NCBI GenBank assembly: GCA_000686145.1
Contig: JMMB01000007.1
Coordinates: 3,215,753 to 3,279,752, forward strand
DNA length: 64,000 bases
Reading direction: 5' to 3'
DNA from: Peptostreptococcaceae bacterium VA2
Lineage (GTDB): Bacteria > Bacillota > Clostridia > Peptostreptococcales > Peptostreptococcaceae
Shown: positions 29,401-37,947 of the stretch, piece after piece
Numbering within the stretch: position 1 is the first letter of the stretch
Layout of the letters: every line of letters starts with the position of its first letter
Made by a program: the position numbers and the translations under genes
Notes under the pieces: model-generated
Database searches by the model: none
Told to the model about the DNA's origin: nothing
What the model saw: the letters and a program-made list of their open reading frames with translations, nothing else

Positions 29401-29842
29401 GGTTATCACCTATTTTATATGTAAATATATTTTCTAGTAATACCTCTTTAGGTGTATATTTTTTTAATATGGCTTCAACAGATGTTACTAAAATTATATC
29501 TTTTCCTTTAGCTAATTTTAGTAATACCTTTAATTTTTTAGCTTCTCCATTTCTATCCTTTGCATCTAAATGATAAAAATAGATATCTTGGAAACCTAAA
29601 TAATCTACTTTATCTTTCATATAAAAACTTAAATCATCATATGCTTTTTTAGCTTCTAAATCACTGCTCGCTATAAAGACCATTTGCCTAGATAGGTCCT
29701 TGAATATAGAATAAGCGATATGAGGTTTTTGCACTGGTAAAAGCCCATTAACTAGTAATGAGCCTTTGTTATTTTTTATGCAATTTATTACATCTTTATA
29801 TTCTTTTGAATTTTGCAAAGGGTATACAAAAACGTCATTCAT
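26456..29842 (-). CDS. mfd: Transcription-repair coupling factor Mfd
   Basis: DNA translocase that removes RNA polymerase stalled at lesions and recruits UvrA. 1128 residues from ATG 29840-29842 (GAGGGG eight bases upstream; a longer frame abuts the pth stop without a better site). N-terminal UvrB-homology modules; a CarD-like RNAP interaction domain opening VGDYVVHENSGVGRY; then RecG-like helicase motifs GDVGYGKTEVA (Walker A), DEEQRFG (DEEQ box) and QLRGRVGR (motif VI); and a C-terminal TRCF domain. Between pth and prsA, as in most Firmicutes. Confidence 0.98.
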   Translation of the reverse strand: MNDVFVYPLQNSKEYKDVINCIKNNKGSLLVNGLLPVQKPHIAYSIFKDLSRQMVFIASSDLEAKKAYDDLSFYMKDKVDYLGFQDIYFYHLDAKDRNGEAKKLKVLLKLAKGKDIILVTSVEAILKKYTPKEVLLENIFTYKIGDNLKIGELSDILVSLGYERVSKIEGFGQFSIRGGIIDIFSLEYNNPIRMELFDDEIDSIRIFDVFTQKSIEKIKKFSITPSREFIYPKKTEDSVTRIKSDTTKYTNEDVFSNIDNIQSKTYFQGVENYIDYVYTDENKSLFTYLKDDAIVFVNDISRVKERCENYINEFKDNYQLNLERGLALKDQGNLLYHYSDLEFIMSKNKLVLNTLLPKPINDFDVKSIVNFECREIPTFNAKSDSLADELNRLKYNGYKLILATNTLDRAKKLNSELLDLGLESTISKSRNIEIKSSQIIITPARITSGFEYKSIKFAVITDNEMIGVHKRTSTSKAKKPKKGKKIDSFLDLNVGDYVVHENSGVGRYTGIEQITVNAIKKDYMKIVYHGGDNLYVPIDQMDKVQKYIGVEEDKVKLNKLGSSEWTKAKAKVKKEIEDMTKDLIELYAKREKVKGYKFEKDTPWQSEFESLFPHQETDDQLKAIEETKKDMESSKVMDRLICGDVGYGKTEVAIRAVFKACMEQKQVALLVPTTILAQQHYNTFKERFESYPIRVEVLSRFKTPKQQKQIIEDTKKGLVDVLIGTHRIVSKDINIPNLGLVVIDEEQRFGVRHKESLKKIKSTVDVLTLSATPIPRTLHMSLSGIRDMSVIEEPPQERHPVITYVTEGKESIIQDEIERELARGGQVFFVYNRVENIEEMASMVKRLIPDARVAVAHGRMTSKDLENIILGFLNKEYNVLVCTTIIETGMDISNANTMIVYNADKMGLAQLYQLRGRVGRSSRQGYAYLMYEKDKVLSEIAEKRLKAIREFTEFGSGFKIAMRDLEIRGAGNILGSQQHGHMAIIGYDLYVKMLNEAIKKVKGEVILDDIDVEIDLSVNAYIPDSYIDDELIKIEMYKKIASIESKEDMKEVQDELEDRFSDIPKAVQSLLKIAYIKTLCKMLKIEKVRQLKDEILLIPTTRYKTKEKIGYNIVVELEELLEKMCSVK

Positions 29843-29859
29843 ATATAATTCCCCTCTCA

Positions 29860-30420
29860 CTACCCGTTGTATTTGTTCATAGATATTTCTATATTTTCTC
29901 TTATTATAGTATCAACTGCACGATATGCTTTTTCAAGTCCATTTTCTAAGTCTATAGCTTCTTCTTTTCTAAATTTTGAAAGAACAAAGTCAGCTAAATC
30001 TTGTCCTGGCCTTGGCTTAGATACACCAACTCTTACTCTTGGAAAATCTGTTGAACCTAAACACTTTGTAATAGACCTCATTCCATTATGAGTTCCACCA
30101 CTTCCTTTTGTTCTAATTCTTAATTTACCAACATCCAAATCGATATCATCGTACACTACTATTATATTGCTTAAGTCTACTTTATAATATTGATATATAT
30201 CTATTAAAGTTTCTCCACTTAAATTCATATATGTTTGTGGTTTAACTAATAAAACTTTTTCAGACCCAATTCTACCTTCTCCAATTAAAGCCTTATGTTT
30301 TATCTTCGTCACGGATATGTCATATTCCTTTGCTAAAATATCTATAACGTTAAAACCGACGTTATGTCTTGTTTTATCATATTGTTTTCCTGGATTTCCT
30401 AACCCTACTACTATATACAT
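29860..30420 (-). CDS. pth: Peptidyl-tRNA hydrolase
   Basis: Releases peptides from prematurely dropped peptidyl-tRNA. 186 residues; GLGNPG at 6-11, catalytic His19 in TRHNVGF, and further conserved residues in [10 protein letters not shown] and the VVYDDIDL segment. Start ATG after AGGAGGAGAAAA. First gene of the pth-mfd unit, 12 bases past the last gene of the pilus cluster, so part of its transcription may come from there. Confidence 0.98.
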   Translation of the reverse strand: MYIVVGLGNPGKQYDKTRHNVGFNVIDILAKEYDISVTKIKHKALIGEGRIGSEKVLLVKPQTYMNLSGETLIDIYQYYKVDLSNIIVVYDDIDLDVGKLRIRTKGSGGTHNGMRSITKCLGSTDFPRVRVGVSKPRPGQDLADFVLSKFRKEEAIDLENGLEKAYRAVDTIIRENIEISMNKYNG

Positions 30421-30432
30421 TTTTCTCCTCCT

Positions 30433-31062
30433 TTAATTACTTATTATGTCAAAGTATATTTTTAATATATCATAATTGGTTAACATTATTGTTATTGTTG
30501 CCAATGATATAAATGGTGCAAATGGTATTTTTCTTATTTTATCACGTTTTAATAAAAGTATATACATACAGTATATAAACCCCATAACATAAGATAAGTA
30601 TATAAGATAAGTCACATAATTGTGACCTAACGCAAAACAACATAAGCCGTATAAGCCTATGTCTCCTTTTCCTAGTCCTTTTGTCACAACTGACAATATA
30701 TATGGTATCATAAGTCCTATAACTAATCCTAATATATGACTTAATGCATCGGTTTCTTTATTTATTGTTATTAGAAAAATTACTCCTTGGACTATTATAC
30801 CACTAAGTACTGTCATATTATATATGTATATAGTATGATAATCTATTATTGAAATTATTATTATAAACGGTATTAATGACAGATACTTTATAGATTCTAC
30901 ATTTAGTCCATATTTATAATAAATTAACATCATTGATGATATACTTGCTAGATAAATTATTATTGTATTTATTTTATTTTTATTTATTTCATCACATATT
31001 TTGTATAATTGCTTATCGCATATATGAGCTATTATTACTGAAGTCATTATTATATAAATCAT
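30433..31062 (-). CDS. pilD2: Minimal type IV prepilin peptidase (A24, no methylase domain), PilD2-like
   Basis: Integral membrane aspartyl protease of family A24, 209 residues with about six helices. Both catalytic Asp are present: Asp74 in IIDYHT and Asp134 in GKGDIG. It lacks the N-terminal zinc/methyltransferase region found in the neighbouring pilD1. Last gene of the pilus cluster, like pilD2 of C. difficile. No strong ribosome site precedes ATG 31060-31062 or the ATG five codons later, so the start is uncertain. A hairpin (31081-31104) separates it from pilD1. Confidence 0.85.
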   Translation of the reverse strand: MIYIIMTSVIIAHICDKQLYKICDEINKNKINTIIIYLASISSMMLIYYKYGLNVESIKYLSLIPFIIIISIIDYHTIYIYNMTVLSGIIVQGVIFLITINKETDALSHILGLVIGLMIPYILSVVTKGLGKGDIGLYGLCCFALGHNYVTYLIYLSYVMGFIYCMYILLLKRDKIRKIPFAPFISLATITIMLTNYDILKIYFDIISN

Positions 31063-31080
31063 ATTTTTATAAATAATAGC

Positions 31081-31104
31081 AGGGTTATTTTAATTATTAA
31101 CCCT
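31081..31104 (-). terminator. Weak hairpin between pilD1 and pilD2
   Basis: AGGGTTA (31081-31087) pairs with TAACCCT (31098-31104) around a 10-base loop. No clear T run follows, so it may be only an attenuator or a processing signal. Confidence 0.35.
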
Positions 31105-31122
31105 ACTACATATATTTAATCA

Positions 31123-31899
31123 TTAAAATAAGTTTATGTACCAATTTATTATATTAGTTCCACATAAAACAGTTATTAATGCACCTACTGATATAAACGG
31201 TCCATAAGGTATCATAGAATCATATTTTTTCTTTTTCCTCTTACTATTTATTATGTTAAATATACCGTAAATAGCTCCAGCATATACGCTTAAAAGTATT
31301 GTTAATAATCCTCCCTTAATTCCTAAAAATAAACCTGTCATGGTGAATAATTTAATATCTCCTCCACCCATAACATCTTTTTTTACTACTAATTCTATTA
31401 AGTAAATTAATATTAACATACCTCCACCACATACAACGGCTCCTATTAAACTTCCTTTAATTTCAATACCTTTTCCAAACATATTAAATATTAATGCAAT
31501 TGCACATCCAAATACTATTAGTTCATCAGGTATTATGTAATGATCTATATCTATAAAAGTTATTATTATAAGTAATGATATTAGTACTAAATAATATAAT
31601 GTTATAACATTATACCCATACTCATTGTATATTAATACAAATAAAAAACCTGTTAATAACTCTACTAATGCATATCTTGATGATATTTTTTTTTCACAAT
31701 ATCTGCATTTACCTTTTAATAAAGTCCAGCTTAATATTGGAACTAAATCTATTGCTTTTAGTCTAGTATTGCAATTATAACAATGTGAAGGTGGATTAAC
31801 TATTGATTTTTTTTCTGGTATTCTAAAAATACAAACATTAAAGAAACTTCCAAAAGTTACCCCCATTATAAATGATACTACTGTAAAATATACGCCCAT
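31123..31899 (-). CDS. pilD1: Type IV prepilin peptidase/N-methyltransferase, PilD1
   Basis: Cleaves the leader of the pilins in this operon and methylates the new N-terminal Phe. 258 residues. The N-terminal cytoplasmic zinc motif has Cys40, Cys43, Cys65 and Cys68. The A24 protease domain has Asp117 (FIDIDHYIIPDE) and Asp180 (GGGDIKL), with about seven membrane helices. Begins one base after the pilT stop, so translation is coupled. Confidence 0.95.
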   Translation of the reverse strand: MGVYFTVVSFIMGVTFGSFFNVCIFRIPEKKSIVNPPSHCYNCNTRLKAIDLVPILSWTLLKGKCRYCEKKISSRYALVELLTGFLFVLIYNEYGYNVITLYYLVLISLLIIITFIDIDHYIIPDELIVFGCAIALIFNMFGKGIEIKGSLIGAVVCGGGMLILIYLIELVVKKDVMGGGDIKLFTMTGLFLGIKGGLLTILLSVYAGAIYGIFNIINSKRKKKKYDSMIPYGPFISVGALITVLCGTNIINWYINLF

Positions 31900-31900
31900 A

Positions 31901-32962
31901 TTAATATCTATCTCCTACCAATTTGCTAGTATATTCATAATCTGTGCATCTACTTAATGCACTTTCTCTAGAAATTTTTCCTTGTTTATACATATTTACT
32001 AGTTCATTATCCATTGATTGCATTCCAAGTTTAGATCCTGTTTGTATTATATTAGGTATTTGATAAATTTTACCTTCTCTTATTAAATTCCTTATAGCAG
32101 GATTAGGTATCATAATCTCAAGAGCTGCTACTCTGGAGTTTCCATCATAAGTAGGAAGCAATTGCTGTGATATAACTCCCTCGCATACAGTAGATAACTG
32201 TGTCCTTATCTGCTGTTGTTGCTCTGATGGAAACATATCTATTATTCTATCTATTGTTTTAGCTGCTCCAACAGTATGTAGCGTAGAAAAAACTAAATGA
32301 CCAGTTTCCGCTGCTGTTAGTGCAATAGATATTGTTTCTTTATCTCTCATCTCACCTATTAAAATAACATCTGGATCTTGACGTAGTATTGCCCTTAATG
32401 CTGAGTTAAAACTTTCAGTATCTTGCCCTATTTCTCTTTGATTTATTATACACATTTTATGTTTGTGAACGTATTCTATAGGGTCTTCTAGTGTTATAAT
32501 ATGCCTTTGCTGATTAGTATTTATTATGTCTAATATACTTGCTAATGTTGTACTTTTACCACTTCCTGTAGGCCCTGTAACCAATACTAAACCTTTATGT
32601 TTTTCGGATAATTTTTTTAATATATCTGGCAATCCTAGACTATCAAAAGATGGTATGTCAGATGCTATAGTTCTTATAGCTATTGCATATTTTTCTCTTT
32701 GCTTATATGCATTTATCCTAAATCGCTCTCCGCTGTCTAAGTACGCTGAAAAATCAGCTTCTCCATGTTCCTCTACTTTTTTAAAATTTTTGGCACCAGC
32801 TAATTCTCTAGTCATATTTTTAGTGTCTTTATCTGTCAATATATTGTCTGTTAAATTTTCAAACTTACCCTTACATCTAGCTATTGCAGGACTATCTACT
32901 GTTATATGTATATCTGATGCATTCATATCTATTGCTTTTTTTAGCAAATCAAATATATTCAT
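31901..32962 (-). CDS. pilT: Type IV pilus retraction ATPase
   Basis: Hexameric motor that disassembles pili for twitching. 353 residues: N-terminal PAS-like domain, then RecA-like ATPase with Walker A GPTGSGKS at 130-137, Asp-box/Walker B region VILIGEMRD, and the PilT-specific AIRNLIREGK signature. It lacks the CxxC zinc module of PilB, which separates retraction from extension motors. Start ATG after TAAGGAGATAAACA. Confidence 0.97.
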   Translation of the reverse strand: MNIFDLLKKAIDMNASDIHITVDSPAIARCKGKFENLTDNILTDKDTKNMTRELAGAKNFKKVEEHGEADFSAYLDSGERFRINAYKQREKYAIAIRTIASDIPSFDSLGLPDILKKLSEKHKGLVLVTGPTGSGKSTTLASILDIINTNQQRHIITLEDPIEYVHKHKMCIINQREIGQDTESFNSALRAILRQDPDVILIGEMRDKETISIALTAAETGHLVFSTLHTVGAAKTIDRIIDMFPSEQQQQIRTQLSTVCEGVISQQLLPTYDGNSRVAALEIMIPNPAIRNLIREGKIYQIPNIIQTGSKLGMQSMDNELVNMYKQGKISRESALSRCTDYEYTSKLVGDRY

Positions 32963-33002
32963 TGTTTATCTCCTTACTATATTTGTTAAAATATAACTAA
33001 TA

Positions 33003-33713
33003 CTATTTTATCGTATATCTCCAGTCATTAATATCATAAGATAATTTATAATTATTTGCACTTATAACTTGCTCAACTTTTACTTGTATCGATGCTTTTA
33101 TAGTGTATTCCTCTTCTAACTCATTATCGTTATACACTAACCCGCTATACATAACATCAAAATCAATATATGTATTTTGGCCAGGTTCTATAGAAATAAC
33201 TTGCCTAGGCTGTACACCATCTATATCAGCTTTATTTTTCATAGGTCCAATAGATTTTAATTTATATTCTATTTTTTTATTATTTTCATTATATAATATC
33301 GTATTATCCCAACTCAAATTCAATATATCTGGATAAATTATCTTAATCATACTTTTCGATCTACTATTTCCATTATTTGATGTGTAGCTAAAGCCCTGTA
33401 TGTTTGAGATTTGATAAGGATTATTTCCCGGAAAATTTAAATTTAAATTTTCTATTTTATACTGTAATTGGCTTCCCATAACCCCTTCATGAACTTCTAT
33501 AGATTTCATAGCTTCAGAAATCGCCGTCTCTATTCCTGCTTCAGCTGCATATTTACTTTCTATTTTTTCTTCATTATGTTTATTAGATGCTACTTGATTG
33601 CTTACTTGTTTTATTAAAATAAACATTGATATTGTTACTATTATCATTGCAAATATAACTAAAATAAGGGCAGAACCTGAATTATCTTTACATTTTTTTA
33701 TAATTTTATCCAA
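33003..33713 (-). CDS. pilK: PilX/PilK-like minor pilus assembly protein
   Basis: 236 residues. A short basic N-terminus with SGSALILVIFAMIIVTISMF forms a pilin-like helix lacking the canonical Gly-Phe-Thr cleavage context, as in PilX/GspK-type proteins. Beyond it an AAEAGIETAIS helix resembles PilX family members, followed by a beta-rich ectodomain. It matches pilK of the C. difficile operon by position. Start TTG 33711-33713 with GGGAGG nine bases upstream. Probably caps or initiates the pilus with pilU and pilV (inference). Confidence 0.8.
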   Translation of the reverse strand: MDKIIKKCKDNSGSALILVIFAMIIVTISMFILIKQVSNQVASNKHNEEKIESKYAAEAGIETAISEAMKSIEVHEGVMGSQLQYKIENLNLNFPGNNPYQISNIQGFSYTSNNGNSRSKSMIKIIYPDILNLSWDNTILYNENNKKIEYKLKSIGPMKNKADIDGVQPRQVISIEPGQNTYIDFDVMYSGLVYNDNELEEEYTIKASIQVKVEQVISANNYKLSYDINDWRYTIK

Positions 33714-33731
33714 TATATCTTCCCTCCCTAA

Positions 33732-34289
33732 TCAGCTATTCTCTAATATTTTAGTACTAATTACAGTATTTTTTTTACTTATATTTTTATTTTCAAATTC
33801 TACATTTATATTTATATTATATAAATATTTATTATAAGCTTGGTTATTAGTAATTTTTTCTCTGCTTAGTCCTAGGGTTATTATATATATCATTTCATCT
33901 TTATTAGGAGCTCTTTTATATTTTAGCAATGAGCTATCTTTTGCTCCATTAGAAGCTTCCCCTTGATATCCTTCTTCATTTACTTTTATTATTTCTATAC
34001 CTTGATCATTTTTAATCCATGACTTTTCACTGTTTATCTCTATAAACTTTCTATCTTCATCTTCATCAATATATATTTTTATATTTTTATTGTCATTTGT
34101 AGCATTTTTTATCTGAGCTCTTAAATTCTCTATTTCTGTCTGTGCTATATTCAATGATTTTATATCTTTCTCATTTTTTGAATTTGTTTTTATTGTCATA
34201 TTTATAACCTGAAAAAATCCTATGGATATAATTGATACTATAGATAAAGCTATAAGTATTTCTATCAAAGTAAAACCTTTTTTGTTCAA
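33732..34289 (-). CDS. pilU: Minor type IV prepilin PilU
   Basis: 185-residue minor pilin. Class III leader MNKKG followed by FTLIEILIALSIVSI: cleavage after Gly5, Glu at mature position 5, and the hydrophobic assembly helix. The globular part is charged and contains no Cys. Start TTG 34287-34289 with GAGAGGTG seven bases upstream. Between pilK and pilV, as pilU in C. difficile. Confidence 0.88.
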   Translation of the reverse strand: MNKKGFTLIEILIALSIVSIISIGFFQVINMTIKTNSKNEKDIKSLNIAQTEIENLRAQIKNATNDNKNIKIYIDEDEDRKFIEINSEKSWIKNDQGIEIIKVNEEGYQGEASNGAKDSSLLKYKRAPNKDEMIYIITLGLSREKITNNQAYNKYLYNININVEFENKNISKKNTVISTKILENS

Positions 34290-34310
34290 TTTATAACACC
34301 TCTCTAAATT

Positions 34311-35531
34311 CTAATTACCAAATTTAACAAATAAATCGTCATGTTCATATCTATCCGCTTCACCATTATCTATACGTTTTATACTTTCAATTTCCACCAC
34401 TATTTTATCAGCAGGATTTTTTATTTCAAATATAGTGTCTACATCTATATCTCCAACGCTTTCCCCATTTATCTTAACTCCATACAATTTTAAAAACTTA
34501 ATTTTATCAATATCTCCAGATGATTGATTTGGTCCAACATTACTTGGTCCCACTTGAACTTTTAACATAACTTTTTTGCATTGTACGTATTTGAATATAA
34601 CATTATATTTATTATTATTTGCAAAATGTTTTTGGCTTGTATTTCCAAATTCAATTTTCATCACACGATCATTGTATGGATCATAAAATTCATCATCATA
34701 TGGATCATCTAAATCCTTTGAGTATTCTATTTTAATATTAGTATCTAATCTGACTGGCTTATTCCTAACATTTCTAGTATTTTCTTCTCCGCTTTTTGAA
34801 AAACCAATTCTATAATGAGGTTTATCTAATTCCTGCCAATATCTTCTCCCTCCAGGTTGATTATGCATTATAACTTGATTTTCAACACCTATTCTATCTG
34901 ATAAACCTATTTCAGGTACATCTGGAGGGATCACTTCTGACTGATCACTTTCTGTATACCTAGAAACAACATCAAATTTATGTTGTTTATCAAAAGTCCT
35001 GTCAACATAATTAATTTTCACATTATATAGCCTCTTTATGGATTCATCCTCATTTATTACAAACGGAGCTTCTATCTTTCCATCTTTTAAATAAATTTCT
35101 TTATCTTCTACAAGTTCTAAATTACTTCCCTCGTCTTTTCTAACTAATTTATATAAAAATTTATTGTTGTTTTTACTTATATAAACTTTATAGCTAATAT
35201 CTTTTAATGTGTATTCATTTTCAGTTTGATTTGTATTATTTACAAGTCCATGCTTTGTAGTAATAACATACTCATAACATGAATTTTCTCCTAAATTATT
35301 TAAAATTGCATTTGATGGATATTTAATTTTTGTGGATTGTTCTAAATCTTTACTTAAATACTCATTCACTGTATTTAATGACATTTGATCCTTACTAACA
35401 CTTTTTTGATTATTCATAAATTTAGTTGAAGTATTTATAACTTGGTATCCTATAAGCAAAACAATCGAAAAGATACTTATCGCAACGAGCATTTCAATTA
35501 AGGTAAACCCATCTTTATTTAATTTTTTCAT
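34311..35531 (-). CDS. pilV: Minor type IV prepilin PilV
   Basis: 406-residue large minor pilin. Leader MKKLNKDG then FTLIEMLVAISIFSIVLL, the prepilin peptidase site and assembly helix. The large ectodomain (about 45-406) carries a proline-containing segment (SEVIPPDVPE) and an Arg/Asp-rich middle, and is far longer than a typical pilin, which suggests a tip or adhesin-like subunit (inference). Same place as pilV in the C. difficile cluster. Start ATG after AGGTGAATTT. Confidence 0.88.
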   Translation of the reverse strand: MKKLNKDGFTLIEMLVAISIFSIVLLIGYQVINTSTKFMNNQKSVSKDQMSLNTVNEYLSKDLEQSTKIKYPSNAILNNLGENSCYEYVITTKHGLVNNTNQTENEYTLKDISYKVYISKNNNKFLYKLVRKDEGSNLELVEDKEIYLKDGKIEAPFVINEDESIKRLYNVKINYVDRTFDKQHKFDVVSRYTESDQSEVIPPDVPEIGLSDRIGVENQVIMHNQPGGRRYWQELDKPHYRIGFSKSGEENTRNVRNKPVRLDTNIKIEYSKDLDDPYDDEFYDPYNDRVMKIEFGNTSQKHFANNNKYNVIFKYVQCKKVMLKVQVGPSNVGPNQSSGDIDKIKFLKLYGVKINGESVGDIDVDTIFEIKNPADKIVVEIESIKRIDNGEADRYEHDDLFVKFGN

Positions 35532-35569
35532 AAATTCACCTACCTCTATATAAAAATTATTCCAACTAC

Positions 35570-36304
35570 TTATGTAGTTGGAACGAATGGATTATATTTG
35601 CCTGGGGTCCATTTGCCAGAGTCATCTATATTTAATTCGAGATTTGGGTCTTTATCAGTATACATAACAAACTTCAATTTAATATTTACTTCTCCAGTAG
35701 CCTTTGGAATAACTATTTTTTTAGGTTCACTATTTTCTTGTTTCTCTTCTTTGTTTTCACCTTGCTTATTTTCTTGTTTCTTATCTTGCTTTTCTTCTTC
35801 CTTTATCTCTTCTACATATGTTTGTATATCATAATCTAGTACCTGAGTCATATTTTTTTGTTCTTCTAAATAATACAATAAGTCCCTTAGATGCTTATAA
35901 TTCCCACTTAGATTCATCTCAACTGGTATAGCATCTATATTTTCATATTCTATTACTTCTCCTACACTATACTCTATTAAATCTATGCCTAAAGCTCTTC
36001 TATATTTATCAAATCCTATTAAGAACATTCCATCATTCATATCATGTTTAAATTTAGAGCTCTTAGAGTTTAATTCTAATTTAGTACTTCTTAATTTATC
36101 TTCAAGCAATGGCATATTATTTACTTTTTCTTGGTATGTAGTAAGCTCTTCTTGAGCTAAATTTAGTTCAACTTTAATATTTTTATATTCTTCGTATTTG
36201 GGAATTAAAAATATATACGTATATATTCCAAATAAAATCAAAGCTCCAACTATAATTAAAACATGTTTCATATTTACTTCTTGTTTTAAAATATCTTTAT
36301 TCAT
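35570..36304 (-). CDS. pilO: Type IV pilus alignment protein PilO
   Basis: 244 residues: one membrane helix (about 13-33), a coiled coil (about 38-75), a small ferredoxin-like periplasmic-type domain, and a Lys/Glu/Gln-rich low-complexity linker (about 166-195) before a C-terminal beta segment. It forms the inner-membrane alignment complex with PilM/PilN. Its ATG overlaps the pilMN stop by one base (TAATG), so the two are tightly coupled. Confidence 0.88.
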   Translation of the reverse strand: MNKDILKQEVNMKHVLIIVGALILFGIYTYIFLIPKYEEYKNIKVELNLAQEELTTYQEKVNNMPLLEDKLRSTKLELNSKSSKFKHDMNDGMFLIGFDKYRRALGIDLIEYSVGEVIEYENIDAIPVEMNLSGNYKHLRDLLYYLEEQKNMTQVLDYDIQTYVEEIKEEEKQDKKQENKQGENKEEKQENSEPKKIVIPKATGEVNIKLKFVMYTDKDPNLELNIDDSGKWTPGKYNPFVPTT

Positions 36305-37935
36305 TAGTTAAGAGCACCTTCTTTCATTTGTATTTTTATATCAAATGAGTATACTATTTTTCCATCTTTATCAAGCTTATAAACACTTTGTAAATCTACA
36401 GAATCAAAATATTTAAATTTACTCAATTTATATACAAATTGACCTATAAGTTCAACTTGTTTCGCTTCTCCTTTTAGGTTTAGAACATTCGGTATTTGGT
36501 CATAAATAGCAACTTTTGATTCTTCTTTTGTTCCCAATAATTCATCAGTCTTATCTTGTATTTGATTTTTATCATCTATTTTTTGACTTTCCCTTGCTTG
36601 CAATTCCTCTTTATCTCTACTACTAGTTTCTTCATTTTCCTCACCCTTAGGATTATATTCTACAGATAAAGAAGTTAAATCTACTTTATATGGTATGTTA
36701 TTATCTATTGAATTGAGAACACTTCCCCATGTAAATTGTTTACTTAGCAACATATCATATATTTTCATTTCACTCTCTAGTTTTTTTATATTTTCATCTA
36801 TATCACTTACTTGTTCATATTGAGTCTTTATATCTTTTATTTCAGATTTAGTATCTTCTAATTTTTGGCTCTGATTTTTACAAATAAATGATATTGCTAT
36901 AAAAGGAATAAAAAGCAAGACTATGGCTATTGGAATTACTTTTGTAATACTTTTCACATTCTTTTTCTTTTGTTGCTTTAATCTCATTTCTTTTGTTATA
37001 AGGTTTATAAAAGAATATTTCTCTTTTTCTGAATCTCTAAGCATGCATCCTAAATTGCCAACTATTTTATTTAAGTCTTCACTAGGTATATCCCTATTTA
37101 AATCTTCTTTTATATCAAATAGGTTATCAATACCTTGTACTATTTCACTAGCAAAAGATGATTTTAAAACCTCATATATGTCATTGTTGTAAGTATGCTT
37201 ACCTAATATTAATATAGTATCAATTACTTTCCCAAAATTTCTAGATGAGTAATAATTTATAAGTCCACTAGTTTCATCACCTAAAGCTAAACATTGCTGA
37301 TATGAAGATTCTTTATTAAATTTTATAGGTATATTATCATGTATAAATAAAAAATCATCTTTATAAATATCAACAATACTTCCATATTCTCCTATATTCA
37401 TAATCATAATATCATCATATGCAACGTGTTTTAATACTCTTAAGTATGAAGTTGCTATTGTATCAATAGCTTCTATTTCTAATTTATTTTGTTTGAAAAT
37501 ATTATCTATTTCATATATTTCTTCTTTTAGGATGCCTGCTAAAATCACATTTATTTTGCTTTCTTCATCATTTTTTATTTCACGTGAAACCTCATATGAA
37601 AATGTGTATTTATCGCTATCAAGTGATATCATATCCTCTATTTCTAAATCCATCAGTCCATTTAAATCTTTAGGGCTTAACATAGGCAATATACTAGATT
37701 TTACAACTACATCTCTAGTATTTATACAAAGTACTACTGATTTACTCTTAAATTCATTTTTACTTAATGCAACTCTTAATAAATCGTATTTATCATTATA
37801 ATCAAATGGTATGTTTTCTTCTTCTCTAGATACAAATATTATGTCGTCTAATATATACTTATTTTTTTTCTTATCATATTTTCCTTCTACTATAGAAACA
37901 TAATCTCCATAGTAAGATATATATAATTTCGTCAT
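36304..37935 (-). CDS. pilMN: Fused PilM-PilN type IV pilus alignment protein
   Basis: 543 residues combining a cytoplasmic actin-like PilM domain (about 1-310, with MIMNIGEYGSIVDIY as a nucleotide-binding-like segment) and a PilN domain: membrane helix at about 331-352, coiled coil (355-395), then an outer domain with a charged low-complexity stretch. In Gram-negatives these are two proteins; the fusion is known in C. difficile pilMN. Start ATG after GGAGGATTAAATA. Confidence 0.9.
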   Translation of the reverse strand: MTKLYISYYGDYVSIVEGKYDKKKNKYILDDIIFVSREEENIPFDYNDKYDLLRVALSKNEFKSKSVVLCINTRDVVVKSSILPMLSPKDLNGLMDLEIEDMISLDSDKYTFSYEVSREIKNDEESKINVILAGILKEEIYEIDNIFKQNKLEIEAIDTIATSYLRVLKHVAYDDIMIMNIGEYGSIVDIYKDDFLFIHDNIPIKFNKESSYQQCLALGDETSGLINYYSSRNFGKVIDTILILGKHTYNNDIYEVLKSSFASEIVQGIDNLFDIKEDLNRDIPSEDLNKIVGNLGCMLRDSEKEKYSFINLITKEMRLKQQKKKNVKSITKVIPIAIVLLFIPFIAISFICKNQSQKLEDTKSEIKDIKTQYEQVSDIDENIKKLESEMKIYDMLLSKQFTWGSVLNSIDNNIPYKVDLTSLSVEYNPKGEENEETSSRDKEELQARESQKIDDKNQIQDKTDELLGTKEESKVAIYDQIPNVLNLKGEAKQVELIGQFVYKLSKFKYFDSVDLQSVYKLDKDGKIVYSFDIKIQMKEGALN

Positions 37936-37947
37936 TATTTAATCCTC

